64,000 nt of DNA, taken from Pseudanabaena yagii GIHE-NHR1 (GTDB taxonomy: Bacteria > Cyanobacteriota > Cyanobacteriia > Pseudanabaenales > Pseudanabaenaceae). Location: NCBI RefSeq assembly GCF_012863495.1, contig NZ_JAAVJL010000001.1:1674001-1738000 (forward strand), in the 5' to 3' direction. This document shows positions 26,479 through 36,391 of the stretch, one piece after another. The notes below the pieces were generated by a model that saw only the letters and a list, made by a program, of their open reading frames with translations, ran no database searches and was not told the origin of the DNA. The position numbers and the translations under genes were made by a program. Every line of letters starts with the position of its first letter. Position 1 is the first letter of the stretch.

Positions 26479-26479
26479 A

Positions 26480-26514
26480 AATAAGAAAGGGGTGCAATGC
26501 ACCCCTTTCTTATT
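26480..26514 (+). terminator. Rho-independent terminator of apcD
   Basis: AATAAGAAAGGGGTGC/GCACCCCTTTCTTATT, a near-perfect hairpin directly after the apcD stop codon, with T-rich sequence at its 3' side. Confidence 0.8.
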
Positions 26515-26628
26515 TGGACATCATTGAGAGATAAGATTGCGAGTGATCGTTACAAAAATTGCAACAGTCAATATTCCTAAGATTTGAGTGGCTATACTGA
26601 TGCAAACTTTATTGTTGATCAGAAAGCT

Positions 26629-27531
26629 ATGCAGTCATTGAAGTTGCCTTTCGCGATGCCGCGATCGCTTTCCAGATTTTTCGCAGTTAGCACCAGTCTT
26701 TTCAAAGATGCTCGCGATTATCAAATTCTTTTTCTATCTGTATTTTTGATTTTAGGTGTGAGTACTCGTGATTGGTCACTGAAGCCAATAGCGATCGCGC
26801 TGACCTTTGTGACCTGTTGGCTTACGCAAATAGCTATGGTCAGCATATTTCCACCAGAAGCATCCAAACAGGAGCGCTGGTTATCGCTTAAGAGTGCCAC
26901 GATTACAGCTTTAGGATTAAGTTTGTTACTACGCTCCGATAGCTATGGCGCGATCGCCTGTGCGTCATTTTTGGCGATCGCTAGCAAATTTATTTTTCGT
27001 ACCAATGGCAAGCATTGGTTTAATCCCGCAAATTTTGGGATCGTGGTTGTTTTGTTGCTAGATAGTTTTGTTTGGGACAATCACGCATGGGTTTCTAACG
27101 GGCAATGGGGCGAAGATAGTTTATACGCTTTGATATTTCTCGGTTTAGGTGGCATCGTTCTCAAAAAAGTTGGGCGTTGGGATACGAGCTTCATGTTTTT
27201 AGTTGCCTATTCCCTATTAGAAGGATTACGCAATCTCTGGCTGGGCTGGACTTGGGATGTGCTAGCCCATCGTTTGACTAGTGGCTCTTTGTTGCTGTTT
27301 GCGCTGTTTATGATCACCGATCCGCGTTCCATTCCCAATGCCAAGATCGCCAGATTAATTTGGGCAGTAGCGATCGCGGTTTTAGCTTTCATTTTCCGCA
27401 ATGTGTTCTTTAATGCTGACGCGATGTTTTATGCGTTATTTCTGATCTCACCTCTTACGGTTTTATGCGATCGCCTATGGAATGCGCCGAGATTTCAATG
27501 GTTGCCAAGACGCTTTAGCATCCAGACCTAA
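26629..27531 (+). CDS. RnfD/NqrB-like integral membrane protein
   Basis: 300 residues from ATG 26629; the longer frame begins with TTG at 26584. Eight to nine hydrophobic segments cover almost the whole protein. The order and motifs RDYQILFLSVFLILGV, WFNPANFGIVV and LLFALFMITDPRS match the RnfD/NqrB membrane-subunit family. In true RnfD/NqrB a Thr in an S-G-A-T-type motif carries covalent FMN; I do not see that motif here, so a redox role is uncertain. No other Rnf or Nqr subunit is nearby. The next gene encodes an exported DUF2330 protein on the same strand 78 nt downstream, and the pair may work together in the membrane. Confidence 0.82.
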   Translation: MQSLKLPFAMPRSLSRFFAVSTSLFKDARDYQILFLSVFLILGVSTRDWSLKPIAIALTFVTCWLTQIAMVSIFPPEASKQERWLSLKSATITALGLSLLLRSDSYGAIACASFLAIASKFIFRTNGKHWFNPANFGIVVVLLLDSFVWDNHAWVSNGQWGEDSLYALIFLGLGGIVLKKVGRWDTSFMFLVAYSLLEGLRNLWLGWTWDVLAHRLTSGSLLLFALFMITDPRSIPNAKIARLIWAVAIAVLAFIFRNVFFNADAMFYALFLISPLTVLCDRLWNAPRFQWLPRRFSIQT

Positions 27532-27609
27532 ATGAACAGTCAAGGGGCTTAAGCCTCTTGTTAGTAGATTTTAGAAACCCATTTAGTCTTTCTAGCAATT
27601 ATCAATATT

Positions 27610-28995
27610 ATGAAACGCTTTTTGAATTGGATGCGAGTACTTATCAGTACCGCCCTTGCCTGTTTGGTTGTCTTTGCCTATTCCCCTGCGGTATTTGCAT
27701 TTTGCGGATTTTATGTATCCCAATCTGATGCCAGTCTTTTTAACAAGGCTTCGCAGGTGGTGATCGCCCGTGATGGCAAGCGCACAGTTTTGACGATGGC
27801 GAATGACTATCAAGGCGATGTTAAGGACTTTGCGCTCGTTGTGCCAGTGCCAGTATTACTGAAAGAGAAGCAAGTTCGCATTGGTGAACAGAAAATCATC
27901 GATCGCCTTGATTCCTTTAGCGCCCCTCGCCTAGTGGAATATTTTGACTCCGATCCCTGTGCGAGATATGAAGCCTATGACCGAATGAGAGTGGGAGGAG
28001 CAACAAGAGCGTCTGCGCCAATGATGGAAGCAAAAGCTAGCCGTAATAATTATCAAGTTACGATTGAAGCGAAGTTTTCTGTTGGTGAATATGACATTCT
28101 CATTCTCAGTGCCAAGGAATCCGATGGTTTAGAAGCTTGGTTAATTGACAATGATTATAAAATTCCCAAAGGTGCTAAGGAATTACTTCAGCCCTATATT
28201 CGCCAAAACATGAAGTTCTTTGTGGCAAAGGTGAATATTGCCGAATTGAACAAAACAGGTTCGCAAGTCCTCCGTCCTCTGATGATGGCTTACGAATCAC
28301 CTAAGTTCATGTTACCTATTCGCTTAGGGATGCTGAATGCTAATGGTGATCAAGATTTGCTGGTTTATATTCTCTCCCCTAAGGGACAAGCCGAGGTCGC
28401 CAACTATCGCACGATTAAAGTCCCATCAGGTGATGATATTCCTGTCTATGTGAAGAATGAATTTGGCGAATTCTATAAGTCCATGTTCAAGACTTCCTAT
28501 AACAAAGAAGGACGCAAAGTCGCATTCTTAGAATATGCGTGGGATATGTCAAGCTGTGACCCCTGTTCGGCTGAACCTCTATCGCAGGAAGAACTTCGCA
28601 AAGCAGGCGTATTTTGGCTGGATTCCCCAAATTCTAATCAGCCCTCAAGTCGGCGAATTCGTCCAATCTTTCCTCCTAATGATGGTCGAGTTTTCATTAC
28701 GCGCTTACATATTCGCTATAACCGCGATAAATTTCCTGAAGATTTGAGCTTTAAGGAAACATCTAATCAAGAATCTTTCCAAGGTCGCTATGTGTTACGC
28801 CATCCATTTAAAGGTGAGACAAACTGTGATGCTGGTCGAGAATATCAAAAATCATTACGTCCACGCTTTGAAAAAGAAGCCCAAACTCTAGCTAGCTTAA
28901 CAGGTTGGAATATTGCCGATATTCGCCGCAAGATGAATCTCTCTAGCTTACCTGAGCCAATAGAGGTTCCTTTCTGGGAAAATATTTGGAAATAA
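27610..28995 (+). CDS. DUF2330 family exported protein
   Basis: 461 residues. An N-terminal signal peptide (hydrophobic core LISTALACLVVFAYSPAVFA, probable cleavage after AFA) precedes the mature start CGFYVSQSDASLFNKASQV, typical of DUF2330. FALVVPVPVLLKEKQV is the conserved core. Cys residues in the SSCDPCSAEP and FKGETNCD segments could form disulfides. There is no membrane anchor other than the signal sequence. The family has no established function. It follows the RnfD-like gene and precedes an unknown helical gene across a short hairpin. Confidence 0.88.
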   Translation: MKRFLNWMRVLISTALACLVVFAYSPAVFAFCGFYVSQSDASLFNKASQVVIARDGKRTVLTMANDYQGDVKDFALVVPVPVLLKEKQVRIGEQKIIDRLDSFSAPRLVEYFDSDPCARYEAYDRMRVGGATRASAPMMEAKASRNNYQVTIEAKFSVGEYDILILSAKESDGLEAWLIDNDYKIPKGAKELLQPYIRQNMKFFVAKVNIAELNKTGSQVLRPLMMAYESPKFMLPIRLGMLNANGDQDLLVYILSPKGQAEVANYRTIKVPSGDDIPVYVKNEFGEFYKSMFKTSYNKEGRKVAFLEYAWDMSSCDPCSAEPLSQEELRKAGVFWLDSPNSNQPSSRRIRPIFPPNDGRVFITRLHIRYNRDKFPEDLSFKETSNQESFQGRYVLRHPFKGETNCDAGREYQKSLRPRFEKEAQTLASLTGWNIADIRRKMNLSSLPEPIEVPFWENIWK

Positions 28996-29000
28996 CTACT

Positions 29001-29027
29001 GGAGGCACGCGCAGAGCGCGTGCCTCC
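29001..29027. repeat. GC-rich hairpin between DUF2330 and the next gene
   Basis: GGAGGCACGCGC/GCGCGTGCCTCC around AGA. It is 5 nt after the DUF2330 stop and 24 nt before the next start, so it could modulate read-through or stabilise transcript ends. Confidence 0.6.
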
Positions 29028-29051
29028 ATAATTCTTAAGGAGAATGATGCT

Positions 29052-29909
29052 ATGAATGATGTAATTACTGAGCAAGAGCTACTCAATAGTCTAAATGCCT
29101 ACGCCAAAAGCTTTGGTGTACCTACTTCGCCTGAAGAAGTAATGGCGATCGCTAGTTCAATTGTCACATTTAAGCAAAAACAACTCGGTATTCCTGAAAT
29201 ATCACCGACTCAGGTTGAGTCTCTAGTACAGCAGGTATCTAGTCAATTTGATATCAATGCGATCGCCAATTCTGTTACAGATAATGCCACAGCAACCTTA
29301 GTGCAGGGCGTGAATCAATGGCAGCAGACCCTAGAGCATCAGGTATTGAATACCCTCAATGCCTATGTGCAGAAATTTCAGCCTGAGCAGATGCCCGATG
29401 TAGCTAAGACGATTTTATCGATTATTCCTTTAGTCGAGAACGCACAACTCCATCAGCTAGAAACTACATCATTAATTCAAAAGGTAGCATCACAATTTAA
29501 GTGGGAAAATGCTTTAGCGCAAGTTGTTGGCGATGATGCCTTGGCGATCGCCGATCAGTTAGCCAAGCTATTGCAATTTGGGGATATTGAGGAATTGGTG
29601 AAGCAAACCCTCATCGGCGATCATCAATTGCTTAATCAACCCCTAGATCAAATCACCGAATCTCTAGTTAATAGCAAACTTGCGGAAATCCTTGGCAATA
29701 ATGCAATTCATATTGATCTAGATACGCAGCAACTAATGGTGAAACAGGTGACTTTTAAGTTGAATGTGATGGCATCTTCGCCTGCGGCTGCGAAGAGCGA
29801 TCAGGAAATCGCTCAACAGATAGATGATGAAACCACAAGGTTTCAAGCAAGTCGTCAAGAAAATCTGAACTTTAATAATCTTTTCAATCAACCCAAGTCG
29901 GGGAATTGA
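29052..29909 (+). CDS. Uncharacterised helical protein
   Basis: 285 residues; the function is not recognised. ATG 29052 is chosen because AAGGAG lies 9-14 nt upstream; a longer frame from 28986 would run through the GC-rich hairpin. It is hydrophilic and acidic with many Gln, Asp and Val residues and looks fully helical. It has no signal peptide, membrane segment or catalytic motif. Two internal segments resemble each other (LLNSLNAYAKSF near the start and VLNTLNAYVQKF near residue 100; each is followed by VxxxA and a Q-rich helix), suggesting an internal duplication. Its 3' end overlaps the 3' end of the convergent kinase-GGDEF gene by 26 bp. Confidence 0.72.
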   Translation: MNDVITEQELLNSLNAYAKSFGVPTSPEEVMAIASSIVTFKQKQLGIPEISPTQVESLVQQVSSQFDINAIANSVTDNATATLVQGVNQWQQTLEHQVLNTLNAYVQKFQPEQMPDVAKTILSIIPLVENAQLHQLETTSLIQKVASQFKWENALAQVVGDDALAIADQLAKLLQFGDIEELVKQTLIGDHQLLNQPLDQITESLVNSKLAEILGNNAIHIDLDTQQLMVKQVTFKLNVMASSPAAAKSDQEIAQQIDDETTRFQASRQENLNFNNLFNQPKSGN

Positions 29910-32900
29910 AAATATAGCGATCGCGTCCCTGTTGTTTAGCTGCGTACAAAGCTTCATCAGCAGTGGAGATGAGCATCTCAGGAGAGCGATCTGACGAGGG
30001 AATGACGGAGGTAATCCCTAAACTGATCGAAACAATTTCACTTACCTCTGAGCGCTCGTGGGGAATGGCTCTAGCACGTAGGGACTTTTGAATGCGCTCG
30101 GCGATCGCGATCGCCCCCTTGCGATCGGTATTAGGCAAAATAATCACAAACTCTTCACCACCGTAACGCGCTACAAGATCGGCAGACCGACTACTTCCCT
30201 CCTTGGCGGCCTGAGCAACTTGAATCAAACAAGCATCTCCCGCCTGATGCCCATAGCAATCGTTATAGCGTTTGAAATAATCCACATCAAATAAAATTAG
30301 CGAGAGCGGCAATTGTTCGCGTTTGAGGCGATGCCATTCTTGATCTAACTGTTGATCGAAGTAACGACGATTAGCTACTTGCGTAAGTCCATCTAATGTG
30401 GCTAATCGATATAGTTCTTCATTGGCACATTGCAGTTCGGCGGTACGTTCCTCGACCTTCTGCTCTAGGGTATAGGTATACTGCACCTTCTCCGCATAGA
30501 GTTGAGCGTTGGTAATAGCGATCGCTGCCTGACCACTGATTAATTGCAAGAATTCAATGTGGTTACTCTTGAAGGCAGCGATCGTCACTTGATTCTCCAT
30601 GTAAACTACGCCCACTAAATTCCCCTGATTGATGAGGGGATAGCAGATAATCGACATGGGCTGCACCGATTGGATATAAGGATCTTGAGTGAAGTCACCA
30701 ATAAGGGTGGCATAGTCAAGGACAACACTTGCTTGACTGCGGGTCACATAATACAAAACTGACTCGGGTAAGACCTGATTCAGCGCTTGCTTTGGAAAAA
30801 TGTTTGCATGATCACCACTAATATAAATGGCGATCGCTAAGTTCTCAGCAGGATCTACAGGGGACTCTATGGGCAGTAGCAAACAACCCGTTTGCGCTCC
30901 TGCATTTTTTAGGAGAATTCGCATTAAGGTTTGAACGAGGTCTTCGAGGACAATTTCACTAGCGATCGCTCGCGAGGCTTTCATCACTGTAGCCAAATCA
31001 AGATCGGCTCCAGAATTTCTACCGCCCTGTGTATTTAACGTATTCAAGGTCGTATGGGGGAAGCGTGAGGAGGAATTACTTACGGGCATATGTAATAACT
31101 GTGGATATTGGCTATCCAGCAGTTTGACCTTAGCGATCGCCCCCCAACGCAAATAGGCATGACGCGCTTCCATCATGTAGGTTCGTGCGATCGTTAACCT
31201 GTTCCAGTTCCGATAGAAATTAGCTGCAAGCTCGTTGGCTAAAGCTTCCTCTTGGAGGTATTGATTTTGTCTTGCTCCTGCGATCGCTAGATCGTAAAGT
31301 TCCATCGCCTGTTCTTTCTGCTCTAGTACGCGACAGATTTCTGCCTCGACTAGTTGCCACTTGTGCAAGTGATTCATCGGAGCATGATCTGCCCAAAACT
31401 TTAACTGAGACTGATTATCTTGAATGCGTTGATATTGGCTTTTTAAACCAACTTCAGAATTGCCGATCGTCGCTAACAAAATTAAAGAGTCATAGAAGTA
31501 GAAGTTAGCTTTGCAAATAATCCCCACAATTGAGGTAACGTAGGATCTGGCTTGGGTAATATCGTTATTTGCATCAATTAGTTCTTCCATTAAAAATCGT
31601 AAGAAAGCACGATGTAAATAGAAGAGAAATAATCGTAGCCAACTGTTTGCGGCTAGAGATTCGGCAATTAATTTTTCTGTTTGGGTAGTTTGAGCAAAAT
31701 GCTCTTCCACCTTATTGGGATTGCCTAGCAAAGCAGCTATGGCAGCCTTAATGATTTCGCAATAGTTCGCATTAGTAATCTGCTTAAGATGATGTAACTG
31801 TTGTCCATAGGTATGAACTGTCGTTTCTATTTCTCTAAAAGGGAGTCCACTCCAGAAAGCATTAATACAATATCCATAGCCACAATAGCCCGTATGTTCA
31901 AATTTTCCTGTTTCTAATCCAGTTTGATAGCCTTCCTGAAGGATAGGCAAGGTTTCGTGAAGATGGAACTGTCGATGGTGTAGAAATAGCCCAATCGGGG
32001 CAAAGGTTTCCGAACGAATATCTTTGGCTTCGGGTTTAGAAGCAAGATGATAAGCAAGGCGGCTAAACTTTACTGCGGCATCAATATCTTGCAAACTGAT
32101 AATCAGAAAAACTCCATAGGCTGCATAGCTAAAAGCAGAGCTATGACTATTGCCATATTGAATTGATAACCGCACCTGTAAGGTCATCACCAAGGGATAG
32201 ATCGGTGCGCTGAGAATATGGCAGGCAGGAATCGTCATCGCCGCAATCTGAGTCATCGCCAGAGCTTTGGGTTCTCGCATCACAGGCAAATCACCTAAAT
32301 CAGCAATTATGCGATTACCGATTAAATCTTTGATCTGTTGAATCGCCTGTAGCCTTAATTCGGAAGTAATCACTTCTGGGATTTGCACTCCTAGTTTTTG
32401 GAGAATTGATTGGGAAATGGCGATCGCATCAGCAAATTGATTCTGAAAGGTTAAAGCTTGAATTTTGATAGTGTAAGCAGGTACTTGCTCAATGATGCTT
32501 TTAGCGTGATGAATGATCGTATTCACGTACAAATCCATGCGCTCAAATTGGTTACATAGAGAGGCAGTTTCGGCGGCAAGCTCATGTAACTGTAAAGTCA
32601 TCGCATAATGCTCTTGCCAACAAGATGAACTGTCCAGCAAGCCTAGTCCAATTTCAGCATATTCATAGGCGGCTTGATAGGCGGTTGCTAACTTGGCTTT
32701 GCGACTGGCTAAGAGATTGAGTTGGGCTAAGCGATCACGTTCAGGTTGATTAGTGATTAAGGCAATACCATCATTGAGATGTTTAACTAGCGTAAAAATC
32801 TGTTCGGATTGGGTTGCCTCTGACCAATGTTGCAGCAATAACTGACCAATGCGATAGTGGGTGGAATTGCGCTCCTGTTCTGGGATGAGGGCATAGGCGG

Positions 32901-34977
32901 CTTGCTGAATGCGATCATGTCCGAATTGATAATCTTGAATGAGGATATTGTCATCAAAGGGCGATCGCGCGATCGCAAATCCCTGTTTGATGGCAAGTTT
33001 GAGATCCTCGAAGATAGCCTGTGAAGGGCGATTTTGGACTAGTGAGAGGGTGCTGAGATCAAACTCTGTGCCTAAATAAGCCGCAATCGATAGGACTTCC
33101 TGCACAGACTTGGGGAGTTTCTGCAATTGCCCGACCATCAGTTCCACCACATTATCGGTGAAACCCATTTGCTCAATTTTGTCTAATTCCCAAACCCATT
33201 CCCTAAAACTATAATTAAAACTCAGTAAGTTCTCATTGTAGAGAGTTTTGAGAAACTGATTAATAAAAAAAGGATTGCCTTCAGTTTTGCGGATGACTAA
33301 TTCGGCTAAACCTTTGATATTGAGAGTCGGTTGATGCAATGTCTCGGCAATCAATTGCTCGATTTGCTCAATTGTCAATGGTGCTATCGTAATCCGTTCT
33401 ACATTGATTCCTTTATCCTGTAGTTGATTAATTATTAAAGTCAGGGGATGACCTGCTGACACTTCATTATCACGATAGGCGGCGATTACTAATAGATTTT
33501 GAATTTGGCGATCGCCTAACAGACGTTCTAATAATTCTAGAGTCGCAAGATCCGCTCTCTGCATATCATCGAGAAATAGCACCAAGGGATGTTCGGGGCT
33601 ACAAAACACTTGGATAAATTGTTGAAATACTAGATGAAAGCGGTTTTTAGTTTCAGCCGCGCCTAACATCGGTAAGGGAGGCTGAGCACCGATGATCAAT
33701 TCCAGATCAGGAATGATATCTGTGATCACTTTGCCATTGCTCCCCAAGGAGACTACTAAGCGATCGCGATATTGTTGCAGTAATGCCTCCGATTCCCCTA
33801 GTACTTGTTTGACTAACTCCGCTAAGGCATGAACTAAAGCTGAGTAAGGAATATTGCGTTGAAACTGATCGAACTTGCCCGTAATAAAATAGCCTCGTTT
33901 CGCGGTAATCGGTTGATATAGCGATCGCACAACTGCTGATTTACCAATGCCAGAATAACCTGTGACCAATACCAATTCAGCATTATGGCTATCCTCATCT
34001 ACTTCTAACGCTGGCGTAGCAACCCGTTCAAATGATGATAGGAGAAGATTGATTTCCCGTTTACGCCCATAGAGTTTTTGAGGGATCTGGAATTGATCGG
34101 GAATATCGAGCCGCCCTAATGTAAATCTTGCGATCGTGCCTGTTCTTTCCCACTGCGCCCAACATTCTTCTAAATCAGCCTTTAATCCCCATGCACTTTG
34201 ATAGCGATCTTCGGCATTTTTCGCCATGAGCTTATTGACTATTTCCACCAGCATTAAGGGAATCTGTCCTTTTTTAACCTCTAATAAGGAGTCTGGCTGT
34301 TTGGCAATATGGCAATAAACTAGCTCGATCGGCTCGCAACTTTGAAAAGGTAATCGTCCTGTCAATAATTCATAGAAGGTTACCCCTAATGAATAAAAAT
34401 CAGTGCGATAGTCTAGCGATCGGTTCATCCGCCCAGTTTGTTCGGGTGAAAGGTAGGGCAAGGTTCCTTCTAGAGAATTTGGAGATTGCAGTACGGGGTT
34501 TTCTCGGCTGAGTTGGGTAGAGATGCCGAGGTCAATCAGTTTAAGTACTTTGGTTTCGAGATTAAAAGCGATATTGGCAGGATTAATATCTTTATGGATA
34601 ATTGATTGGCTATGGAGTTGTCCTAGGGCGTTAGACAGCTTGAAAGCTAGCGTAAAAAAGAGATCTAGTGGTAAACCCTGAGGATATTGCTTTAATAATT
34701 GAGAAAGAGAAATACCGCCAAAGTCTTCAAAAACAATTACGAGGGTTCGTTGCCATTCTTCTAAGCCAAAGGCTCTGATTACTTTGGGTAGTTGTAGTTG
34801 ATGTGTGAGATGATATTCCTGCCGATAACGACGAATTTGTTCTGGGGTTGGATATTCTGTTTTTAAAACTTTGAGGATTACTGATTGACCATCTTCTATA
34901 TGTCGAGCACTATAAACTTGTGAGCTTTCACCATCATAGATTTGCGTTAATTCTTCGTATTTAGAAAGAATGGTCAT
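29884..34977 (-). CDS. Ser/Thr kinase-AAA ATPase-GAF-GGDEF fusion protein
   Basis: 1697 residues. Domains in order: a protein kinase (1-270; Lys36, HKDINPAN with catalytic Asp130, DLG at 149-151), an AAA/NACHT-like ATPase (Walker A GYSGIGKSAV with Lys346, FLDDMQRADL), a long helical TPR-like region (about 640-1290), a GAF domain (about 1310-1500), and a GGDEF domain with an active-type GGEEF (1606-1610). An RSAD motif five residues before it fits the RxxD inhibitory c-di-GMP site. The usual cyanobacterial relatives of this architecture (HstK-type) end in a histidine kinase; here the output is a diguanylate cyclase, so it probably links kinase signalling to c-di-GMP. No membrane segment is seen. 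Confidence 0.92.
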   Translation of the reverse strand: MTILSKYEELTQIYDGESSQVYSARHIEDGQSVILKVLKTEYPTPEQIRRYRQEYHLTHQLQLPKVIRAFGLEEWQRTLVIVFEDFGGISLSQLLKQYPQGLPLDLFFTLAFKLSNALGQLHSQSIIHKDINPANIAFNLETKVLKLIDLGISTQLSRENPVLQSPNSLEGTLPYLSPEQTGRMNRSLDYRTDFYSLGVTFYELLTGRLPFQSCEPIELVYCHIAKQPDSLLEVKKGQIPLMLVEIVNKLMAKNAEDRYQSAWGLKADLEECWAQWERTGTIARFTLGRLDIPDQFQIPQKLYGRKREINLLLSSFERVATPALEVDEDSHNAELVLVTGYSGIGKSAVVRSLYQPITAKRGYFITGKFDQFQRNIPYSALVHALAELVKQVLGESEALLQQYRDRLVVSLGSNGKVITDIIPDLELIIGAQPPLPMLGAAETKNRFHLVFQQFIQVFCSPEHPLVLFLDDMQRADLATLELLERLLGDRQIQNLLVIAAYRDNEVSAGHPLTLIINQLQDKGINVERITIAPLTIEQIEQLIAETLHQPTLNIKGLAELVIRKTEGNPFFINQFLKTLYNENLLSFNYSFREWVWELDKIEQMGFTDNVVELMVGQLQKLPKSVQEVLSIAAYLGTEFDLSTLSLVQNRPSQAIFEDLKLAIKQGFAIARSPFDDNILIQDYQFGHDRIQQAAYALIPEQERNSTHYRIGQLLLQHWSEATQSEQIFTLVKHLNDGIALITNQPERDRLAQLNLLASRKAKLATAYQAAYEYAEIGLGLLDSSSCWQEHYAMTLQLHELAAETASLCNQFERMDLYVNTIIHHAKSIIEQVPAYTIKIQALTFQNQFADAIAISQSILQKLGVQIPEVITSELRLQAIQQIKDLIGNRIIADLGDLPVMREPKALAMTQIAAMTIPACHILSAPIYPLVMTLQVRLSIQYGNSHSSAFSYAAYGVFLIISLQDIDAAVKFSRLAYHLASKPEAKDIRSETFAPIGLFLHHRQFHLHETLPILQEGYQTGLETGKFEHTGYCGYGYCINAFWSGLPFREIETTVHTYGQQLHHLKQITNANYCEIIKAAIAALLGNPNKVEEHFAQTTQTEKLIAESLAANSWLRLFLFYLHRAFLRFLMEELIDANNDITQARSYVTSIVGIICKANFYFYDSLILLATIGNSEVGLKSQYQRIQDNQSQLKFWADHAPMNHLHKWQLVEAEICRVLEQKEQAMELYDLAIAGARQNQYLQEEALANELAANFYRNWNRLTIARTYMMEARHAYLRWGAIAKVKLLDSQYPQLLHMPVSNSSSRFPHTTLNTLNTQGGRNSGADLDLATVMKASRAIASEIVLEDLVQTLMRILLKNAGAQTGCLLLPIESPVDPAENLAIAIYISGDHANIFPKQALNQVLPESVLYYVTRSQASVVLDYATLIGDFTQDPYIQSVQPMSIICYPLINQGNLVGVVYMENQVTIAAFKSNHIEFLQLISGQAAIAITNAQLYAEKVQYTYTLEQKVEERTAELQCANEELYRLATLDGLTQVANRRYFDQQLDQEWHRLKREQLPLSLILFDVDYFKRYNDCYGHQAGDACLIQVAQAAKEGSSRSADLVARYGGEEFVIILPNTDRKGAIAIAERIQKSLRARAIPHERSEVSEIVSISLGITSVIPSSDRSPEMLISTADEALYAAKQQGRDRYIFNSPTWVD

Positions 34978-35383
34978 AGCGATCGCTTGAAAGACAGTTT
35001 AAATATACCTATAAGTAATAACAATAATATTAGTTATAGCGATTACCTTATTTAGTATTCCCTAAAATCTTCACCGATAAAAACATTTCACAAAAGCACC
35101 ATACAGATTTCTTTTCAAATTAATTTCTGCGTTTTTAGCTTTGCTAATTTAGAATAAGCATATTCTGGTTTCAATGCTTCTATCTATCTAATTCACGAGG
35201 AATAACGAATAGACTGCTCGCAAAAATCTAACTCTGTTTTATAGATTCAGAAATGCTAATTTTATATATGTTATATGTCTATCTTTTTGATAAAAGCACA
35301 GATTTTTTTATGCTTTATGTACCGATGAGGAGCAATACTTAGAGATATCGACACAAGCAAAAATTTATTTGGTGTAGTAAATT
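34978..35383. other. AT-rich intergenic region upstream of the kinase-GGDEF gene
   Basis: A 406-bp gap with no convincing ORF, repeat or RNA. It must contain the promoter for the 29884-34977 gene (minus strand) and the 3' region of the MBL gene. A HIP1 octamer lies just upstream of the kinase start codon. Confidence 0.5.
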
Positions 35384-36391
35384 TTACTTATTAGGTATGC
35401 ATAAAGCAGAGATCACTCTTTCTTTCACAAATTGCTTGTGCTTAGAACTTGGAGAATAATTAGTTTCAGTTTCACTCAAATTGATGACAACTGTTCCACC
35501 ACAGCAGTGTTTATCGTCTCGTCCTTTTGATGGCAGTGTGTTTAAGTGAGTAGGAGTAGTTGATAATATCTCAGGAGAACAAGTCTTTGCAAGTTGAGTA
35601 CACATAATATGCACATTAGGCAGTGTATCAATTACAGACTTTACAATTTCTTGACGAGGATAATGTGGTTCTTCATTCCTTCTACCAGTTGAGAAGACTA
35701 CTAGTTTTGGATTGACTTGCTGACATAGTTTTGAAGTAAAATCTTGATTAGCTTTTGTGCTGCCAGATCCTGTGTTTCCGCCGTGATGTGGAAAAATGAG
35801 AACGTCAGATTCAATCTTAGAAATATTATTGAGTAAATTCTCTAATCCTATCTGATCAATATCGCCTGCAAGTAGAGCTACACCACGAGATTTATAAACT
35901 AACCGAATAACCGCTGACACCGAGTTAGATGATAAAGTTCTTCCTTTCAAATCTTTACCACCTGAATAGCCCATAATATCTTTGTTTGGAGAAAGGACTT
36001 CTACTCTAACTTCACCCACATCTAACATTCCTGTCATATCTGTATCTAGATAATTGTGGCTTACATTGCCACGTGTTTGCGCGTCTTTAATTGCTAAACG
36101 CATTGCCATAAAAACCTGACTATCTTTTATAGTGTCAGGATTAATATGAATATGCTTTACTGTGATTGATTCGTCTGCAAGCAAATCAATAAATCCCTTA
36201 AAGTGATCTTGATCAGCATGAGAAATCATGATGCGATCAATTTGCGAAATCCCAATATGACGAAGTGTTTGAATCAATGTGTCACCATGGGCACAGTCAA
36301 TAACGATATTACCCTCAGTATCCTGAAGAATTGAGCAGTTTCCGTGAGCAACATCTAAAACAAATAGTCTAGGCAAGTCCGTCATTGTCAT
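35384..36391 (-). CDS. ComEC/Rec2-like MBL-fold metallohydrolase
   Basis: 335 residues. A metallo-beta-lactamase fold of the ComEC type: FVLDVAHGNCSIL at the start, the metal motif SHADQDHFKG (His58, Asp60, Asp62, His63), LLAGDIDQIG and FPHHGGNTGSGS. It has no signal peptide or membrane helices, so unlike ComEC it is a free cytoplasmic domain. ComEC-type MBLs are DNA-degrading or related phosphodiesterases; the substrate here is unknown. It overlaps the upstream receiver gene by 23 bp, which implies translational coupling, and is the last gene of the three-gene cassette. A plausible role is the effector hydrolase. AT-rich codon use differs from the neighbours. Confidence 0.9.
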   Translation of the reverse strand: MTMTDLPRLFVLDVAHGNCSILQDTEGNIVIDCAHGDTLIQTLRHIGISQIDRIMISHADQDHFKGFIDLLADESITVKHIHINPDTIKDSQVFMAMRLAIKDAQTRGNVSHNYLDTDMTGMLDVGEVRVEVLSPNKDIMGYSGGKDLKGRTLSSNSVSAVIRLVYKSRGVALLAGDIDQIGLENLLNNISKIESDVLIFPHHGGNTGSGSTKANQDFTSKLCQQVNPKLVVFSTGRRNEEPHYPRQEIVKSVIDTLPNVHIMCTQLAKTCSPEILSTTPTHLNTLPSKGRDDKHCCGGTVVINLSETETNYSPSSKHKQFVKERVISALCIPNK

